Shown: positions 34,844 through 43,995, counted from the stretch's first letter. The stretch: DNA of 64,000 bases from Siminovitchia acidinfaciens (GCF_003605385.1 NZ_QYTV02000007.1:1-64000), one strand, 5' to 3'. Notes: a model not told the origin generated them from the letters alone. Program-made: numbers and translations.

Positions 34844-35977
34844 CTAAGATTGATTGGCTGCCGCCTGCCCTAAATGGATATAATTTGAACCCTGTAAAAA
34901 TCCGCCTTCATGTCCTTTTTGAACCGCTATAATTTCTGCCACGATGCTGATGGCGATTTCCTCCGGCGTTTCCGAACCGATATCTAGGCCTATCGGGCTG
35001 TGCATTCGTTGCAGCTGCTCATCCGTAAAGTGGATTCCTTCGTCCTCAATGGCCTCAAGCATACGAACACGCCGCTTGCGGGGACCAAGGACGCCGATAT
35101 ACGGAGCGGATGAAGGCAAGACGTACTTTAATGTCTCCCTGTCCCTTTCAATATGATGATTCATGATAATCACATATGTATGGCTGCCAATCTTCACTTG
35201 GTCGTTAAATTTTGCAGTATCTGCCAAAATCCTTTCAGTACCCGGAAATCGTTCTTCACTGTTGTAATAAGTCCTGGGGTCGACAACCGTCGTTTTCCAT
35301 CCAAGCGACACCGCATACTTGGCCACGGGAACGGCGTCATGCCCCGCTCCAAAAATAATAATTTCTGATGGTGGCGTAAATACATCTATGAAAATATCAA
35401 TATCCCGTCCTGTTTCCGCCATAAATGTGCGAGACTCGGATTTCGGATTTTTTTCGTTCATCTTTTGCTGGGTGTATGTGATGACATGCGCTTGAACTGA
35501 AGAGTCAGGGAACTCCCCGGCCGGTGCACCTTTTTTGGGAATGAACACGCGTCCAGAGACACCATCTTCTTTTTGTAAAATAGTTGCTAATACGCAAGGC
35601 TGCTCTTCTATCATACATGATAGCCAAAGGTCAAACGCTGTATCCTGCGTGAGCGGTACCGGCTCGATATAAATATCGACTGTTCCTGGACAGCCAAGCC
35701 CAAGCCCCCAGACGAGATCTTCATCCATATCATACGTTTTTAATAAGGGCTGTCCGCTGCTGATCACCTGCTTCGCCAATTCTGCTACATCTGCTTCAAG
35801 ACAGCCGCCCGAAACCATTCCGATGACATTTTCCTTTTCATCAATCAGCATCTTAGCGCCTTCCCGGCGGTACGCGGATCCATGAACACGCACGACCGTT
35901 GCAAGTGCGGCCTTGATGCCTTCTTTCCTGGTGCTGATGATAGCCTGAATGATTTGCTCATTTTCCGTCAATCTCAT
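34844..35977 (-). CDS. XdhC/CoxF-family molybdenum hydroxylase maturation protein
   Basis: 377 residues. The N-terminal XdhC/CoxI domain includes ATVVRVHGSAYRREGAKMLI and GMVSGGCLEADVAELAKQ (about residues 25-72). The C-terminal Rossmann domain has IIFGAGHDAVPVAKYAVSLG (about 212). XdhC binds the sulfurated molybdenum cofactor and inserts it into the apoenzyme. The coding sequence overlaps coxE by one base (TAATG), indicating translational coupling. It precedes mocA by 12 bases. Confidence 0.85.
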   Translation of the reverse strand: MRLTENEQIIQAIISTRKEGIKAALATVVRVHGSAYRREGAKMLIDEKENVIGMVSGGCLEADVAELAKQVISSGQPLLKTYDMDEDLVWGLGLGCPGTVDIYIEPVPLTQDTAFDLWLSCMIEEQPCVLATILQKEDGVSGRVFIPKKGAPAGEFPDSSVQAHVITYTQQKMNEKNPKSESRTFMAETGRDIDIFIDVFTPPSEIIIFGAGHDAVPVAKYAVSLGWKTTVVDPRTYYNSEERFPGTERILADTAKFNDQVKIGSHTYVIIMNHHIERDRETLKYVLPSSAPYIGVLGPRKRRVRMLEAIEDEGIHFTDEQLQRMHSPIGLDIGSETPEEIAISIVAEIIAVQKGHEGGFLQGSNYIHLGQAAANQS

Positions 35978-37173
35978 TACCTCCTGATCTGAATCTTCTT
36001 TGCTAGCCTGATGAATGATTGGGCATCGGATGCTTCAGCAAAAACATCCACATATGGCAGTGCCACTCTCATGCCGCGGGCCGTCGGCTCATATCCTTCG
36101 ATCTGCAAAAGCGGATTCAGCCAAATGACGTTGGATGTCCTTCTTTGAATCTCCTTCATCGACCAGGCCATGCGGCTAATATCCCCCGCATCCAGGCCAT
36201 CGCTGGCAATCATGACAACCGTGTCTTTATGGAGCATTTGCGGACCATATTCCTGGACGAATGAAAAAATTGATTCCCCGATGCATGTGCCCCCGCCCCA
36301 CGAATCCCCCAGTTGATTCAGCACCGGAAGTCCTGCACGGCGGTCGAGCAGTTGATCTGTGACTCTCTTTATTTTTGTGGAAAAAAGGAAGACTTCTATA
36401 TGCCTCGAATATTCCGACAGCGCATAGGCGAATTGGAGAAAGCGGTGAGCATAAAGAGACATGGAACGGCTCGCGTCACACAATAGCACAAATTTGGCGC
36501 CTTTCTTCTTTCGCTTTTTCCAATGAAGGCTGACAGGATCGCCGCCTGTCTGCAGACTTTCTCGCAGTGTCCTTCGAAAATCAACTTTCGTTCCTTTTTT
36601 TGCGGAATGATAGGACTGCGATCTTTTCAATACTATTCTTTTAATCATTATTTTGGCGGCTTTCTCCATATCTCCAAGCTCGTCAGGAGGAATATAAGCG
36701 TGAAAATCAGCGGATTGCTTAAATGCTGTCCTTGAAGCAACCCACGATAACTTCCGAGCTTCTTCAGCGGCCTCTCCGCTTTGTGGATGGTTTCCGGGCA
36801 TGCCGGAAGGAACCGGTCCTTGTTTGGATTCACCTTCATTTTGCTTGCGATCATTATCCGCTGGCTTTCTCTGTTCCGATTTCTCTGAATGCTCGCTTTT
36901 TTTCTCATCGCTCAAATAATGGAGCAAATCCTCACTCATTTTATTTTCTTTTATGTTAAAAAAGAACTCTTTGAATGCATAATCGAATATAGGCTGCTCT
37001 TCCTGCCGGGAGCAGAGAACGAGCTTCAGGCTTGCCTGGAATTGCTCCCTGTTAAAAATATCTATCGTCTGGACAGCTCGGATAGCGTCCATTGTTTCCT
37101 GCGGACCAATCAAGAAGTCCCGCTCCCGCAAATGGAGACAGAATTCGAGTATATGGTTGGAAAGTGTTCTCAT
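35977..37173 (-). CDS. CoxE-like VWA-domain protein
   Basis: 398 residues. A central charged linker (about 90-140, rich in Lys/Glu/Ser) is followed by a von Willebrand A domain with the MIDAS-type motif LCDASRSMSLYAHRF (about residue 235). CoxE works with the MoxR-type ATPase CoxD in assembling the active-site metal centre of CO dehydrogenase-family enzymes. It follows the moxR-type gene by about 20 bases. GAGGAGGG lies 13 bases before the ATG, a rather long spacing. Confidence 0.83.
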   Translation of the reverse strand: MRTLSNHILEFCLHLRERDFLIGPQETMDAIRAVQTIDIFNREQFQASLKLVLCSRQEEQPIFDYAFKEFFFNIKENKMSEDLLHYLSDEKKSEHSEKSEQRKPADNDRKQNEGESKQGPVPSGMPGNHPQSGEAAEEARKLSWVASRTAFKQSADFHAYIPPDELGDMEKAAKIMIKRIVLKRSQSYHSAKKGTKVDFRRTLRESLQTGGDPVSLHWKKRKKKGAKFVLLCDASRSMSLYAHRFLQFAYALSEYSRHIEVFLFSTKIKRVTDQLLDRRAGLPVLNQLGDSWGGGTCIGESIFSFVQEYGPQMLHKDTVVMIASDGLDAGDISRMAWSMKEIQRRTSNVIWLNPLLQIEGYEPTARGMRVALPYVDVFAEASDAQSFIRLAKKIQIRR

Positions 37174-37193
37174 TTGGATGTTGCAACCCTCCT

Positions 37194-38087
37194 CTAAACC
37201 TTGGCCATAGAAAGAAGGTTCCCCTGATTAATCTCCTTCTCAACCGTCTGCCAGTCTTCCTGGTCCTTGATAAAACAGCCCAAAGTTTGTAGCACCGCGT
37301 CTTTGTCCAATTCACTTTGGTTCAGGGCCATCAAGGCAAAGGCCCAGTCGAGACTTTCCGCAATGCCTGGAATCTTCGAAAGCGGCATCTTTCGGACAAG
37401 CTGCATCATATTGACGATCTGCTCCGTCAGTTTGTCATTGATTTCCGGCACGCGGGCATGAAGTATGGCGGATTCCTTCTCAGCATCCGGGTATGAAACC
37501 CACTGATACAAACAGCGCCTACGCAGTGCATCGCTCAGTTCCCGGGTACGGTTCGACGTCAAAATGACATATGGGGGATATTTCGCCTGAATGGTGCCAA
37601 GCTCAGGGATAGTGATCTGTGACTCGGCAAGGGCTTCCAGCAGGAATGCTTCAAATTCCTCATCCGCCCTGTCCACCTCGTCAATCAAAAGGACGGGGGA
37701 TGAATTCTCGTCCGTCAAGGCATCAAGAATGGGACGTGTGAGGAGAAATGGTTTGCTGAATATCTCGGTTTCTTTTTCTTCAAGAGACGCCCCGCTATTT
37801 TCGGTTAACCGAATATGGAGCATCTGCTTGGCATAATTCCATTCATATAAGGCGGAGCTCGCATCAAGCCCCTCATAGCATTGAAGCCTGATTAGACGAG
37901 TGTTCAGGGATTTGGCAAGGACCTTTGCAAGTTCCGTTTTGCCGACACCTGCCGGACCTTCGATCAAAAGGGGCTTATTTAGTGCCGTTACGAGATTAAG
38001 TGCTGTCAATGTCGCCTGGTCGGTGATGTACCCTTGCTGCCTGAATGCTTCTTCGATTGAGTGTAATTGACCGCTGATGCAAACCAC
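37194..38087 (-). CDS. MoxR-type AAA+ ATPase (CoxD-like)
   Basis: About 297 residues. Walker A LLIEGPAGVGKTELAKVLA (near residue 42), Walker B SPVLLIDEVDRADEEFEAFL and sensor TSNRTRELSDALRRRCLY are intact. MoxR proteins act as chaperone-like motors with VWA partners, here CoxE just downstream, to finish the molybdenum active site. The open frame runs 150 codons further upstream, but that part is encoded by dispersed repeat copy 3 and looks non-coding. The first plausible start is GTG at 38087, without a clear ribosome binding site, so the exact start is uncertain. Confidence 0.8.
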   Translation of the reverse strand: MVCISGQLHSIEEAFRQQGYITDQATLTALNLVTALNKPLLIEGPAGVGKTELAKVLAKSLNTRLIRLQCYEGLDASSALYEWNYAKQMLHIRLTENSGASLEEKETEIFSKPFLLTRPILDALTDENSSPVLLIDEVDRADEEFEAFLLEALAESQITIPELGTIQAKYPPYVILTSNRTRELSDALRRRCLYQWVSYPDAEKESAILHARVPEINDKLTEQIVNMMQLVRKMPLSKIPGIAESLDWAFALMALNQSELDKDAVLQTLGCFIKDQEDWQTVEKEINQGNLLSMAKV

Positions 38088-38279
38088 CCCATTTAGAAAA
38101 ATTGATAGAATAGTGCGCCCTCTGGCAGGGGCTTTCGTACAATGATTTGGATTTCGATTGTTTATCATACATAACTCTGAAATTCGCTTTTTCTCAAGGC
38201 AGCTTGGAATCTTACAATCAGAGTTTGTGCATACAACAGAAGGTTTAGGGGCCGCACACCAAAGTGCAGGCCCCCTGAT

Positions 38280-38543
38280 TAGAAAAGCGGAAACGCCTTG
38301 GTCAGCCCCGACAAGCATAAGACAATCCCCGCGAGGAGGAAGTTCTTTAGCCACCACAGGGGAGCTACTGATGTCAATCACATGATGCGAAACTCCTCTG
38401 AGTATCCTTCGTGTAGCTTTGCGACAAGCTGAACTAGACTCTTTGAAACAGCTATGGCGCAGAGGCACATTCTTGCTTGCAGGTTTATGACCTCGAAGAG
38501 CTAGGCTTGGCGCCAAGTGCTGTGGCGCCGTCGGCACTAGACA
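38280..38543 (+). repeat. Dispersed structured repeat, copy 3
   Basis: About 264 bases between coxM and the moxR-type gene. Same segment order as copy 2 with more divergence: AGCCACCACAGGGGAGCTAC, GTAGCTTTGCGACAAGCTGA, CTATGGCGCAGAGGCACATT, then the hairpin GGCGCCA-AGTGCTG-TGGCGCC (38509-38529) and CACTAGACAAAG tail. The rest of the gap 38088-38279 shows nothing else. Confidence 0.85.
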
Positions 38544-38553
38544 AAGAAAATGA

Positions 38554-39411
38554 TCACAGTAAAACAGTCTTCAAAGCGCGTGCTGTATAAATCTTGCAAA
38601 GCTGTTCCCTGTACTCTTCTGATGCAAAAAGGTCGCTTCCCATATCTGCACTTTCGGCGGCAAGACCCGCTGCCGAGTCGATGACGGATTCAGATGGCAC
38701 TTGTCCCATCAAGGCTTGTTCAACCGCTTCCGCTCGAAACACCATATCTCCTGCTCCAGTGATCCCCACTTTGACATAATCGATTTTTCCGTCACTATCC
38801 GTACCGGCGACAACAGCAACACCGACAACTGGATAGCCTGATGCAGGGTGGAAATATTTCAAATACGTCGATTTCGCATGCGAAGGCGGAATGGCAAATG
38901 TCACATTCGTGACAACACCGTTCTCGGGCATCATTGTGATCAATGGCCCGATAATGAAATCATCAAGACTCATCGTCTCCTCGCCGTCTTCCCCTTGAAT
39001 TGTCAACTCCGCATCCAGAACAATCGCGGCTGCAGGCAGATCCGCTGCTGGATCGGCGTGCGCGATATTCCCCCCGACTGTGCCCCGATTCCGGATTTGA
39101 ATATCTCCGACTTGGCGGGCTGCTTCCGCCAATACAGGGATATGCTCTTTAATAACAGGATCATTGGCCGCTTCGCGATGAGTTGTCATCGCACCGACAA
39201 TAACGCGGTCCCCTTCTTTCCGAACGCCTTTTAATTCGGAGATTCTGCTGATATCAATTAATAGTCCAGGCTCTGTCAGTCTGAATTTCATTAAAGGGAG
39301 CAGGCTGTGACCACCGGCAATCAACTTGCCTTCCCCGTCGCTTTCCTGTAACAACTGAATGGCCCGCTCAACGGAATCTGCTCGAACATAATCAAATTTA
39401 GCAGGAATCAT
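38554..39411 (-). CDS. FAD subunit of molybdenum hydroxylase (CoxM-like)
   Basis: 285 residues, the medium subunit that passes electrons from the Fe-S subunit through FAD. The FAD pyrophosphate loops GKLIAGGHSLLPLMKFRL (about residues 29-46) and TVGGNIAHADPAADLPAA (about 111) are clear, with a CO_deh_flav C-terminal domain. The ATG at 39411 overlaps the coxL stop (ATGA) and has AGGGGAGGG upstream; an in-frame ATG eleven codons earlier is less likely. Transcription order is coxG-coxS-coxL-coxM. Confidence 0.87.
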   Translation of the reverse strand: MIPAKFDYVRADSVERAIQLLQESDGEGKLIAGGHSLLPLMKFRLTEPGLLIDISRISELKGVRKEGDRVIVGAMTTHREAANDPVIKEHIPVLAEAARQVGDIQIRNRGTVGGNIAHADPAADLPAAAIVLDAELTIQGEDGEETMSLDDFIIGPLITMMPENGVVTNVTFAIPPSHAKSTYLKYFHPASGYPVVGVAVVAGTDSDGKIDYVKVGITGAGDMVFRAEAVEQALMGQVPSESVIDSAAGLAAESADMGSDLFASEEYREQLCKIYTARALKTVLL

Positions 39412-41756
39412 GCTTGTTCCCTCCCCTTTTGAATTGCCCTCCATACTTTTTCAGGAGTCAGCGGCATATCGATATCCGTGATGCCGAATGGCTCGAGCGC
39501 ATCCACCACCGCATTCATCACCGCCGGAATGGAAGCGGTCGTTCCCGTTTCTCCCACACCCTTGGAGCCCAATGGGTTCACTGGTGATAAAGTTTCTGTA
39601 AACGAATTTTCAATTTCAGGGAAAAAGCGCGCTTTCGGCATGGTGTAATCCATGAACGTACCGGACATTAGCTGGCCTTCATCGTTATAGACGATGCCTT
39701 CCCACATGGCCTGACCGACTCCCTGAGCGATCCCGCCATGAACCTGTCCAGATGCGGTAAGCGGGTTGATGACACGTCCGACATCATCGACAGCAATATA
39801 TCGTTTGAGCTCGATTTCTCCTGTATCCTGGTCAATTTCGACTACAACGATATGCGTGCCGAACGGATATACAAAGTTCTCCGGATCAAAGAACGCTTGT
39901 CCCTCCAAGGAAGGCTCCATTCCTTCCGGCAGATTCCAGGCATAGTTGGCTGATCTGGCTATTTCTTGGAAAGTTCGTTCACGGCCCGGAACACCTTTTA
40001 CTTTAAATACACCATTTTCAAACTCGATATCTTCGGTGGACACTTCAAGCTCATGAGCGGCAATCTTTTTTGCCTTATCAACGACCCGGTCGGCAGCCAT
40101 CGATACAGCCCCGCCCCCAACAGCCGTTGATCGCGATCCATACGTTCCCCAACCCATGGAAACTGATTTGGTATCATTGAAAACGAATTCAATATCATCC
40201 ATTGGAATTCCCAGCTTATCCGCAACCACCTGGCCAAATGTTGTAGCATGGCCTTGACCGTGTGGTGAAGTTCCTGCGAAAGCAGTCACTTTGCCTGACG
40301 GATGGACACGGACAGTGGAGTTTTCCCAGACTCCTCCTTGGAATCCGATGGCCCCGGCAACTGCCGACGGTCCGAATCCGCATAGCTCGACGTATGTAGA
40401 CAACCCGATGCCGATCAGCTTTCCTTCTTTGCGAAGTTCTTCCTGCTCTTTGCGAAGCTTTTCATAATCAATGATTTCCAAAGCTTTTTTCAACGGCTTT
40501 TCATAGTCACCGCTGTCATATACTAGCCCTTGGGCATTCGTATATGGGAAAGCTTCCTTGGGAGCAAAATTCTTTTTCCGGACATCAAGCGGATCCATTC
40601 CGATTTCCCTTGCAAACAGATCAATGATCCGTTCAATTTGATATGTCGCTTCCGGCTTTCCTGCTCCGCGGTACGCATCTGTCGGTGTGGTATTCGTATA
40701 CACTCCGAATGTTTCACAGGACGCGTGCGGAATATCATAGGAACCTGTAATCATCAATCCGAAGTCGATTGTTGGAACTCCAGGGCCCATTGTAGATAAA
40801 TAAGCACCCATATTAGCTGTGTTTTTAACCCGTATGGCCGTTAATTTCCCGTCGCGGCTTCCTGCCACTTCCACATCAATGATTTCATCCCTGCCATGGT
40901 TGGATGCCATAAAGTGCTCGTTGCGCTGCTCAATCCATTTGACTGGCTGCTGCAAGTCCCGTGAGGCGTAGCCGACAAGCGCTTCATCCGGATACACGCC
41001 AATTTTCCCTCCGAAACCTCCGCCCATATCAGGGACAATCACCTGCAACTTCGCTTCTGAAATACCGAGTACGCCGGAAAGGACCATCCGGTGGATATGC
41101 GGGTTCTGAGATGTACAATAAAGCGTCAATTCTCCTGTAGCAGGATGATAATCGCCAACTGCTGCCCTTGTTTCCATCGGGCTTGGAGCGACCCGCTGAA
41201 CATGGAAGCTCTCTTTTACAACGACTTCCGCTGTTTTAAAAATTTCTTCCGGAATTTCGCCGGCCTTCCAATGGAAAGCAATATTATTTTCGACCTCATC
41301 GTGAACAAGCGGAGCTCCTTCTGCCATTGCTTTCTTTTGATGAACAGCAGGCTCAAGCACCTCGTATTCAACATCGATCAAATCAAGCGCATCCCGTGCA
41401 GCATATTTGTCTTCCGCAATCAGCATGGCGACACCGTCACCAACATAACGGACACGGTCAATGGCCAGCGGATACTGGGGCATTTCTTTTAAATTACAGT
41501 CAGGAACAAGCCATGATGAAGGGATTCTTCCAATCTTTCCTTCCAAGTCCTTCCCCGTGTAGATTTTTACGACACCCGGGGATTTCAATGCTTCTTCGAC
41601 ATTGATAGATTTGATTTTGGCATGCGCATGAGGACTTCTTAATATGACAGCATGTAGCATGCCGGGCAATTTGATATCATCAGAGAAATATCCCGTCCCT
41701 ACGAGGAGCTTGGGATCTTCTTTCCTTTTCAAACTGGTTCCAACAACAGTCGTCAT
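39408..41756 (-). CDS. Molybdopterin subunit of xanthine dehydrogenase-family hydroxylase (CoxL-like, form II)
   Basis: 782 residues, the large catalytic subunit binding the molybdopterin cytosine dinucleotide. It starts VGTSLKRKEDPKLLVGTGYF, as in the CoxL family. The active-site loop reads DAYRGAGKPEA (near residue 370), not the AYRCSFR loop of genuine (form I) CO dehydrogenase, so selenocysteine-free CO oxidation with an S-Cu centre is not expected. The catalytic glutamate motif GSKGVGETGTTASIPAV is present near residue 740. The reaction is probably hydroxylation of an N-heterocycle or aldehyde. Start codon overlaps the coxS stop (TAATG), with GGGGAGGTG upstream. Confidence 0.88.
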   Translation of the reverse strand: MTTVVGTSLKRKEDPKLLVGTGYFSDDIKLPGMLHAVILRSPHAHAKIKSINVEEALKSPGVVKIYTGKDLEGKIGRIPSSWLVPDCNLKEMPQYPLAIDRVRYVGDGVAMLIAEDKYAARDALDLIDVEYEVLEPAVHQKKAMAEGAPLVHDEVENNIAFHWKAGEIPEEIFKTAEVVVKESFHVQRVAPSPMETRAAVGDYHPATGELTLYCTSQNPHIHRMVLSGVLGISEAKLQVIVPDMGGGFGGKIGVYPDEALVGYASRDLQQPVKWIEQRNEHFMASNHGRDEIIDVEVAGSRDGKLTAIRVKNTANMGAYLSTMGPGVPTIDFGLMITGSYDIPHASCETFGVYTNTTPTDAYRGAGKPEATYQIERIIDLFAREIGMDPLDVRKKNFAPKEAFPYTNAQGLVYDSGDYEKPLKKALEIIDYEKLRKEQEELRKEGKLIGIGLSTYVELCGFGPSAVAGAIGFQGGVWENSTVRVHPSGKVTAFAGTSPHGQGHATTFGQVVADKLGIPMDDIEFVFNDTKSVSMGWGTYGSRSTAVGGGAVSMAADRVVDKAKKIAAHELEVSTEDIEFENGVFKVKGVPGRERTFQEIARSANYAWNLPEGMEPSLEGQAFFDPENFVYPFGTHIVVVEIDQDTGEIELKRYIAVDDVGRVINPLTASGQVHGGIAQGVGQAMWEGIVYNDEGQLMSGTFMDYTMPKARFFPEIENSFTETLSPVNPLGSKGVGETGTTASIPAVMNAVVDALEPFGITDIDMPLTPEKVWRAIQKGREQA

Positions 41757-42283
41757 TATGAGCGCACCTCCCCAACAGCTTCTTTCGCCGTGACTGGCTG
41801 ACCGGATTCTGCCATGATCTGTATCGCTTTTTGAACCGCCTTAACGATAAATTGATAGCCTGTACATCTGCAAATGACACCTTCAAGCCCTTCGCGGATT
41901 TCCTCTTCCGTTGGATTCGGATTTTCATCTAAAAGCCCGATCATCGCCATCATGACCCCGGAAGTACAATAACCGCACTGAAGTCCATGCTCCTCCCAAA
42001 ACCCTTGCTGGATTGGATGCATGTTGTCGACCGTACCAATTCCTTCCACTGTCGTCACTTCTGACCCATCTGCCTGCACCGCAAGCAGTGTACAAGATTT
42101 TACTGCCCCACCGTCTACCATGACTGTACACGCGCCGCATTGGCTTGTATCGCACCCGATATGTGTGCCTGTCAAACCAAGCTCATCACGCAAAAAGTGG
42201 GCAAGCAGCATCCTTGGCTCCGCTTCCGCACTTCTTTCCCGGCCATTGACGGTCATATTCACCTTCATCTTTTCATTTGTCAT
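41756..42283 (-). CDS. 2Fe-2S subunit of molybdenum hydroxylase (CoxS-like)
   Basis: 175 residues with two [2Fe-2S] clusters. The plant-type cluster ligands are in HIGCDTSQCGACTVMVDGG with a fourth Cys in KSCTLLAVQA (about residues 42-66). The second, family-specific cluster is in LQCGYCTSGVMMA (about 102) and VICRCTGYQFIVKAV (about 134). It relays electrons between the molybdenum and FAD subunits. AGAGGAGGAG lies just before the ATG. The gene is coupled to coxL by a one-base overlap. Confidence 0.9.
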   Translation of the reverse strand: MTNEKMKVNMTVNGRERSAEAEPRMLLAHFLRDELGLTGTHIGCDTSQCGACTVMVDGGAVKSCTLLAVQADGSEVTTVEGIGTVDNMHPIQQGFWEEHGLQCGYCTSGVMMAMIGLLDENPNPTEEEIREGLEGVICRCTGYQFIVKAVQKAIQIMAESGQPVTAKEAVGEVRS

Positions 42284-42311
42284 GAACCGCTCCTCCTCTT
42301 AGATATGATAA

Positions 42312-42764
42312 TCACAGGTTTGCGATTTTTTTCGTTTCTTTTTCAATGTCTTTGAAAAACTGTCCCAACAGCAGCTTGGATACGCCTCCCATGACACGCT
42401 GGCCGACAGATGCAAGAATGCCGGTGACCTTTACGTCAGCACTGCAGGTAAGTACCGCTCCAGCCTCTGAATCTTCCAATCTCATTTCGGCCTCCGCATC
42501 AATTTCACCAGGTTTCCCTTTCCCATGGACAAGCAACTTATAAAACTCCGGCTCCCTTTTTTCCACTTGTCGGACTTCCGCCGTGAATATTCCTTTCACT
42601 GGACCTACGTTGATGCCAAGTTCAGCATCATACACATCTTTTTCCACTTCCTCGAAGGATTTACAACCCGGCAAAGCCCCACGCAACACCTCCTTATTTT
42701 GTAAAGTATTCCAAAGCGCTTCGACTGAAACGCCTTTAAATGTATGAGAGTTTTCTATTTTCAT
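42312..42764 (-). CDS. CoxG-like SRPBCC-fold protein
   Basis: 150 residues with the START/SRPBCC hydrophobic-cavity fold. The signature region LWNTLQNKEVLRGALPGCKS (about residues 17-36) is typical of the CO dehydrogenase subunit G family. CoxG is thought to recruit or anchor the enzyme at the membrane, though its role in other hydroxylases is unclear. It is the first gene of the cox module, 28 bases before coxS, and is separated from pxpA by repeat copy 4. AGGAGTGG precedes the ATG. Confidence 0.83.
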   Translation of the reverse strand: MKIENSHTFKGVSVEALWNTLQNKEVLRGALPGCKSFEEVEKDVYDAELGINVGPVKGIFTAEVRQVEKREPEFYKLLVHGKGKPGEIDAEAEMRLEDSEAGAVLTCSADVKVTGILASVGQRVMGGVSKLLLGQFFKDIEKETKKIANL

Positions 42765-42797
42765 TGCAGACCACTCCTAGTTGTTTATTAAAAAAAC

Positions 42798-43115
42798 TTC
42801 AGCGCCTTGATCAGCACGGGGAAACAAGGCAGTACTTCAGGCATCACAGAAAGCTGATGACTTCAATCACATTATGTGACACTTCCTTGAGTTGATTCGT
42901 GAAGCTTTGCGACGAGCTGAACAAGACTTCCTCTAAATAACTTTGGAACAGGAGTACATTATCTTTGAGTACGCTTGCTTACAGACTTGTGACCTCAAGG
43001 AGCTAGGCGCTGGCCGCCTCAGACAGCCACATCCTGTGGCTTCGGCAGGCTCAGAACGCGACATCCTGTCGCTTCGCTTGCACTAACACGGCCTGTGCGT
43101 CGAAGCTGGAGTAAC
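42798..43115 (+). repeat. Dispersed structured repeat, copy 4 (long 3' hairpin module)
   Basis: About 318 bases between pxpA and coxG, carrying AAGCTTTGCGACGAGCTGAA, GACTTGTGACCTCAAGGAGC and an expanded hairpin section: GCCAC-ATCCT-GTGGC (43026-43040), GCGAC-ATCCT-GTCGC (43058-43072) and an ACACGGCCTGTGCGT-type element. The two hairpins keep the ATCCT loop while both stem sides change together. The flanks 42765-42797 and 43116-43220 show nothing else. Confidence 0.85.
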
Positions 43116-43220
43116 ATCTTTTATAGTTAATTCTAGTTTGTTTTTATACTTTTAAACTTCAGAGAATACTAAAGGTGCCGCTGTCCGTAACCGGATCTGC
43201 GGCCGAACCTAAACTGGTTT

Positions 43221-43985
43221 TCAAACGATTTCCCTTACTGGCACAATCTCCACATCATTGGCTTTCAACGCATGAACAATCGCCTTGGCAAGATCAGGGG
43301 CACCCGGCGTATCTCCGTGAATGCATACAGTTTGAGCCTTTACGGAGGCTTCTTTTCCATCATGGGTGATGACTTTCCCTTCCTTGACCATGCGAACAAC
43401 GCGCTGGGCCATCTCATCGTAGTCCTTGATCGCCTGTCCTTTTCTTGTCAGGACGATTGAGCCGCTTTCCGTATGCTCGCGGTCCGAGTATGTTTCAAGT
43501 GCAACCGGAATCCCCATTTTATTCGCTTCTTCCCATACTTCGGAATTGTTAAAAGCAAAAACAATCGTCTCTGGATTCACATCGTGAATGGCTTCAAGCA
43601 CTGCCCTTGCAATTTCCCTGTCTTCCATCGCCTTCATGAACAAAGCTCCGTGCGGTTTACAATGCTGTATGTCCACCTTCGCCGCCCGGGCAAATTCCCG
43701 TAAGGCACCTGTCTGATACGTAATGTAATCCTTCACTTCCTGCGCCGTGCATGTCATATAGCGGCGGCCGAACCCTAGCAGATCAGGAAAGCCGGGATGA
43801 GCGCCGATCCCTACACCATACTCCTTTGCCAGTTCAACCGTCCGTCTCATCACCTGCGGATCTCCCGCATGAAATCCACAGGCGATATTCGCCGAAGTGA
43901 TATATTTCATCATTTCCTCGTCATTTCCCAGCTCATAGAGGGCAAAGCTCTCCCCCATATCGCAGTTCAAATCCACTTTATACAA
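43221..43985 (-). CDS. LamB/YcsF-family protein (PxpA-like)
   Basis: 254 residues, TIM-barrel-like deacetylase-fold protein. The N-terminal signature VDLNCDMGESFALYELGNDE (about residues 4-23) and ANIACGFHAGDP are diagnostic, as are GAHPGFPDLLGFGRR and QHCKPHGALF. In the ATP-dependent 5-oxoprolinase PxpA opens the lactam after PxpB-PxpC activation. Here it follows a biotin carboxylase gene by about 10 bases, suggesting a biotin-dependent variant. The start is TTG at 43985 (AGGGTGAGTGAG before it) or GTG at 43994; the longer frame overlapping accC is rejected because it lacks family similarity. Confidence 0.82.
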   Translation of the reverse strand: MYKVDLNCDMGESFALYELGNDEEMMKYITSANIACGFHAGDPQVMRRTVELAKEYGVGIGAHPGFPDLLGFGRRYMTCTAQEVKDYITYQTGALREFARAAKVDIQHCKPHGALFMKAMEDREIARAVLEAIHDVNPETIVFAFNNSEVWEEANKMGIPVALETYSDREHTESGSIVLTRKGQAIKDYDEMAQRVVRMVKEGKVITHDGKEASVKAQTVCIHGDTPGAPDLAKAIVHALKANDVEIVPVREIV

Positions 43986-43995
43986 CTCACTCACC

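Noticed and set aside
38088-38537. In-frame upstream extension of the MoxR-type ATPase (about 150 codons)
   Set aside because: It is translated from the dispersed repeat, has abnormal composition and no family similarity.
38554-42764. Aerobic CO dehydrogenase
   Set aside because: CoxL has AYRGAGK rather than AYRCSFR, so the Cu-binding cysteine is missing.
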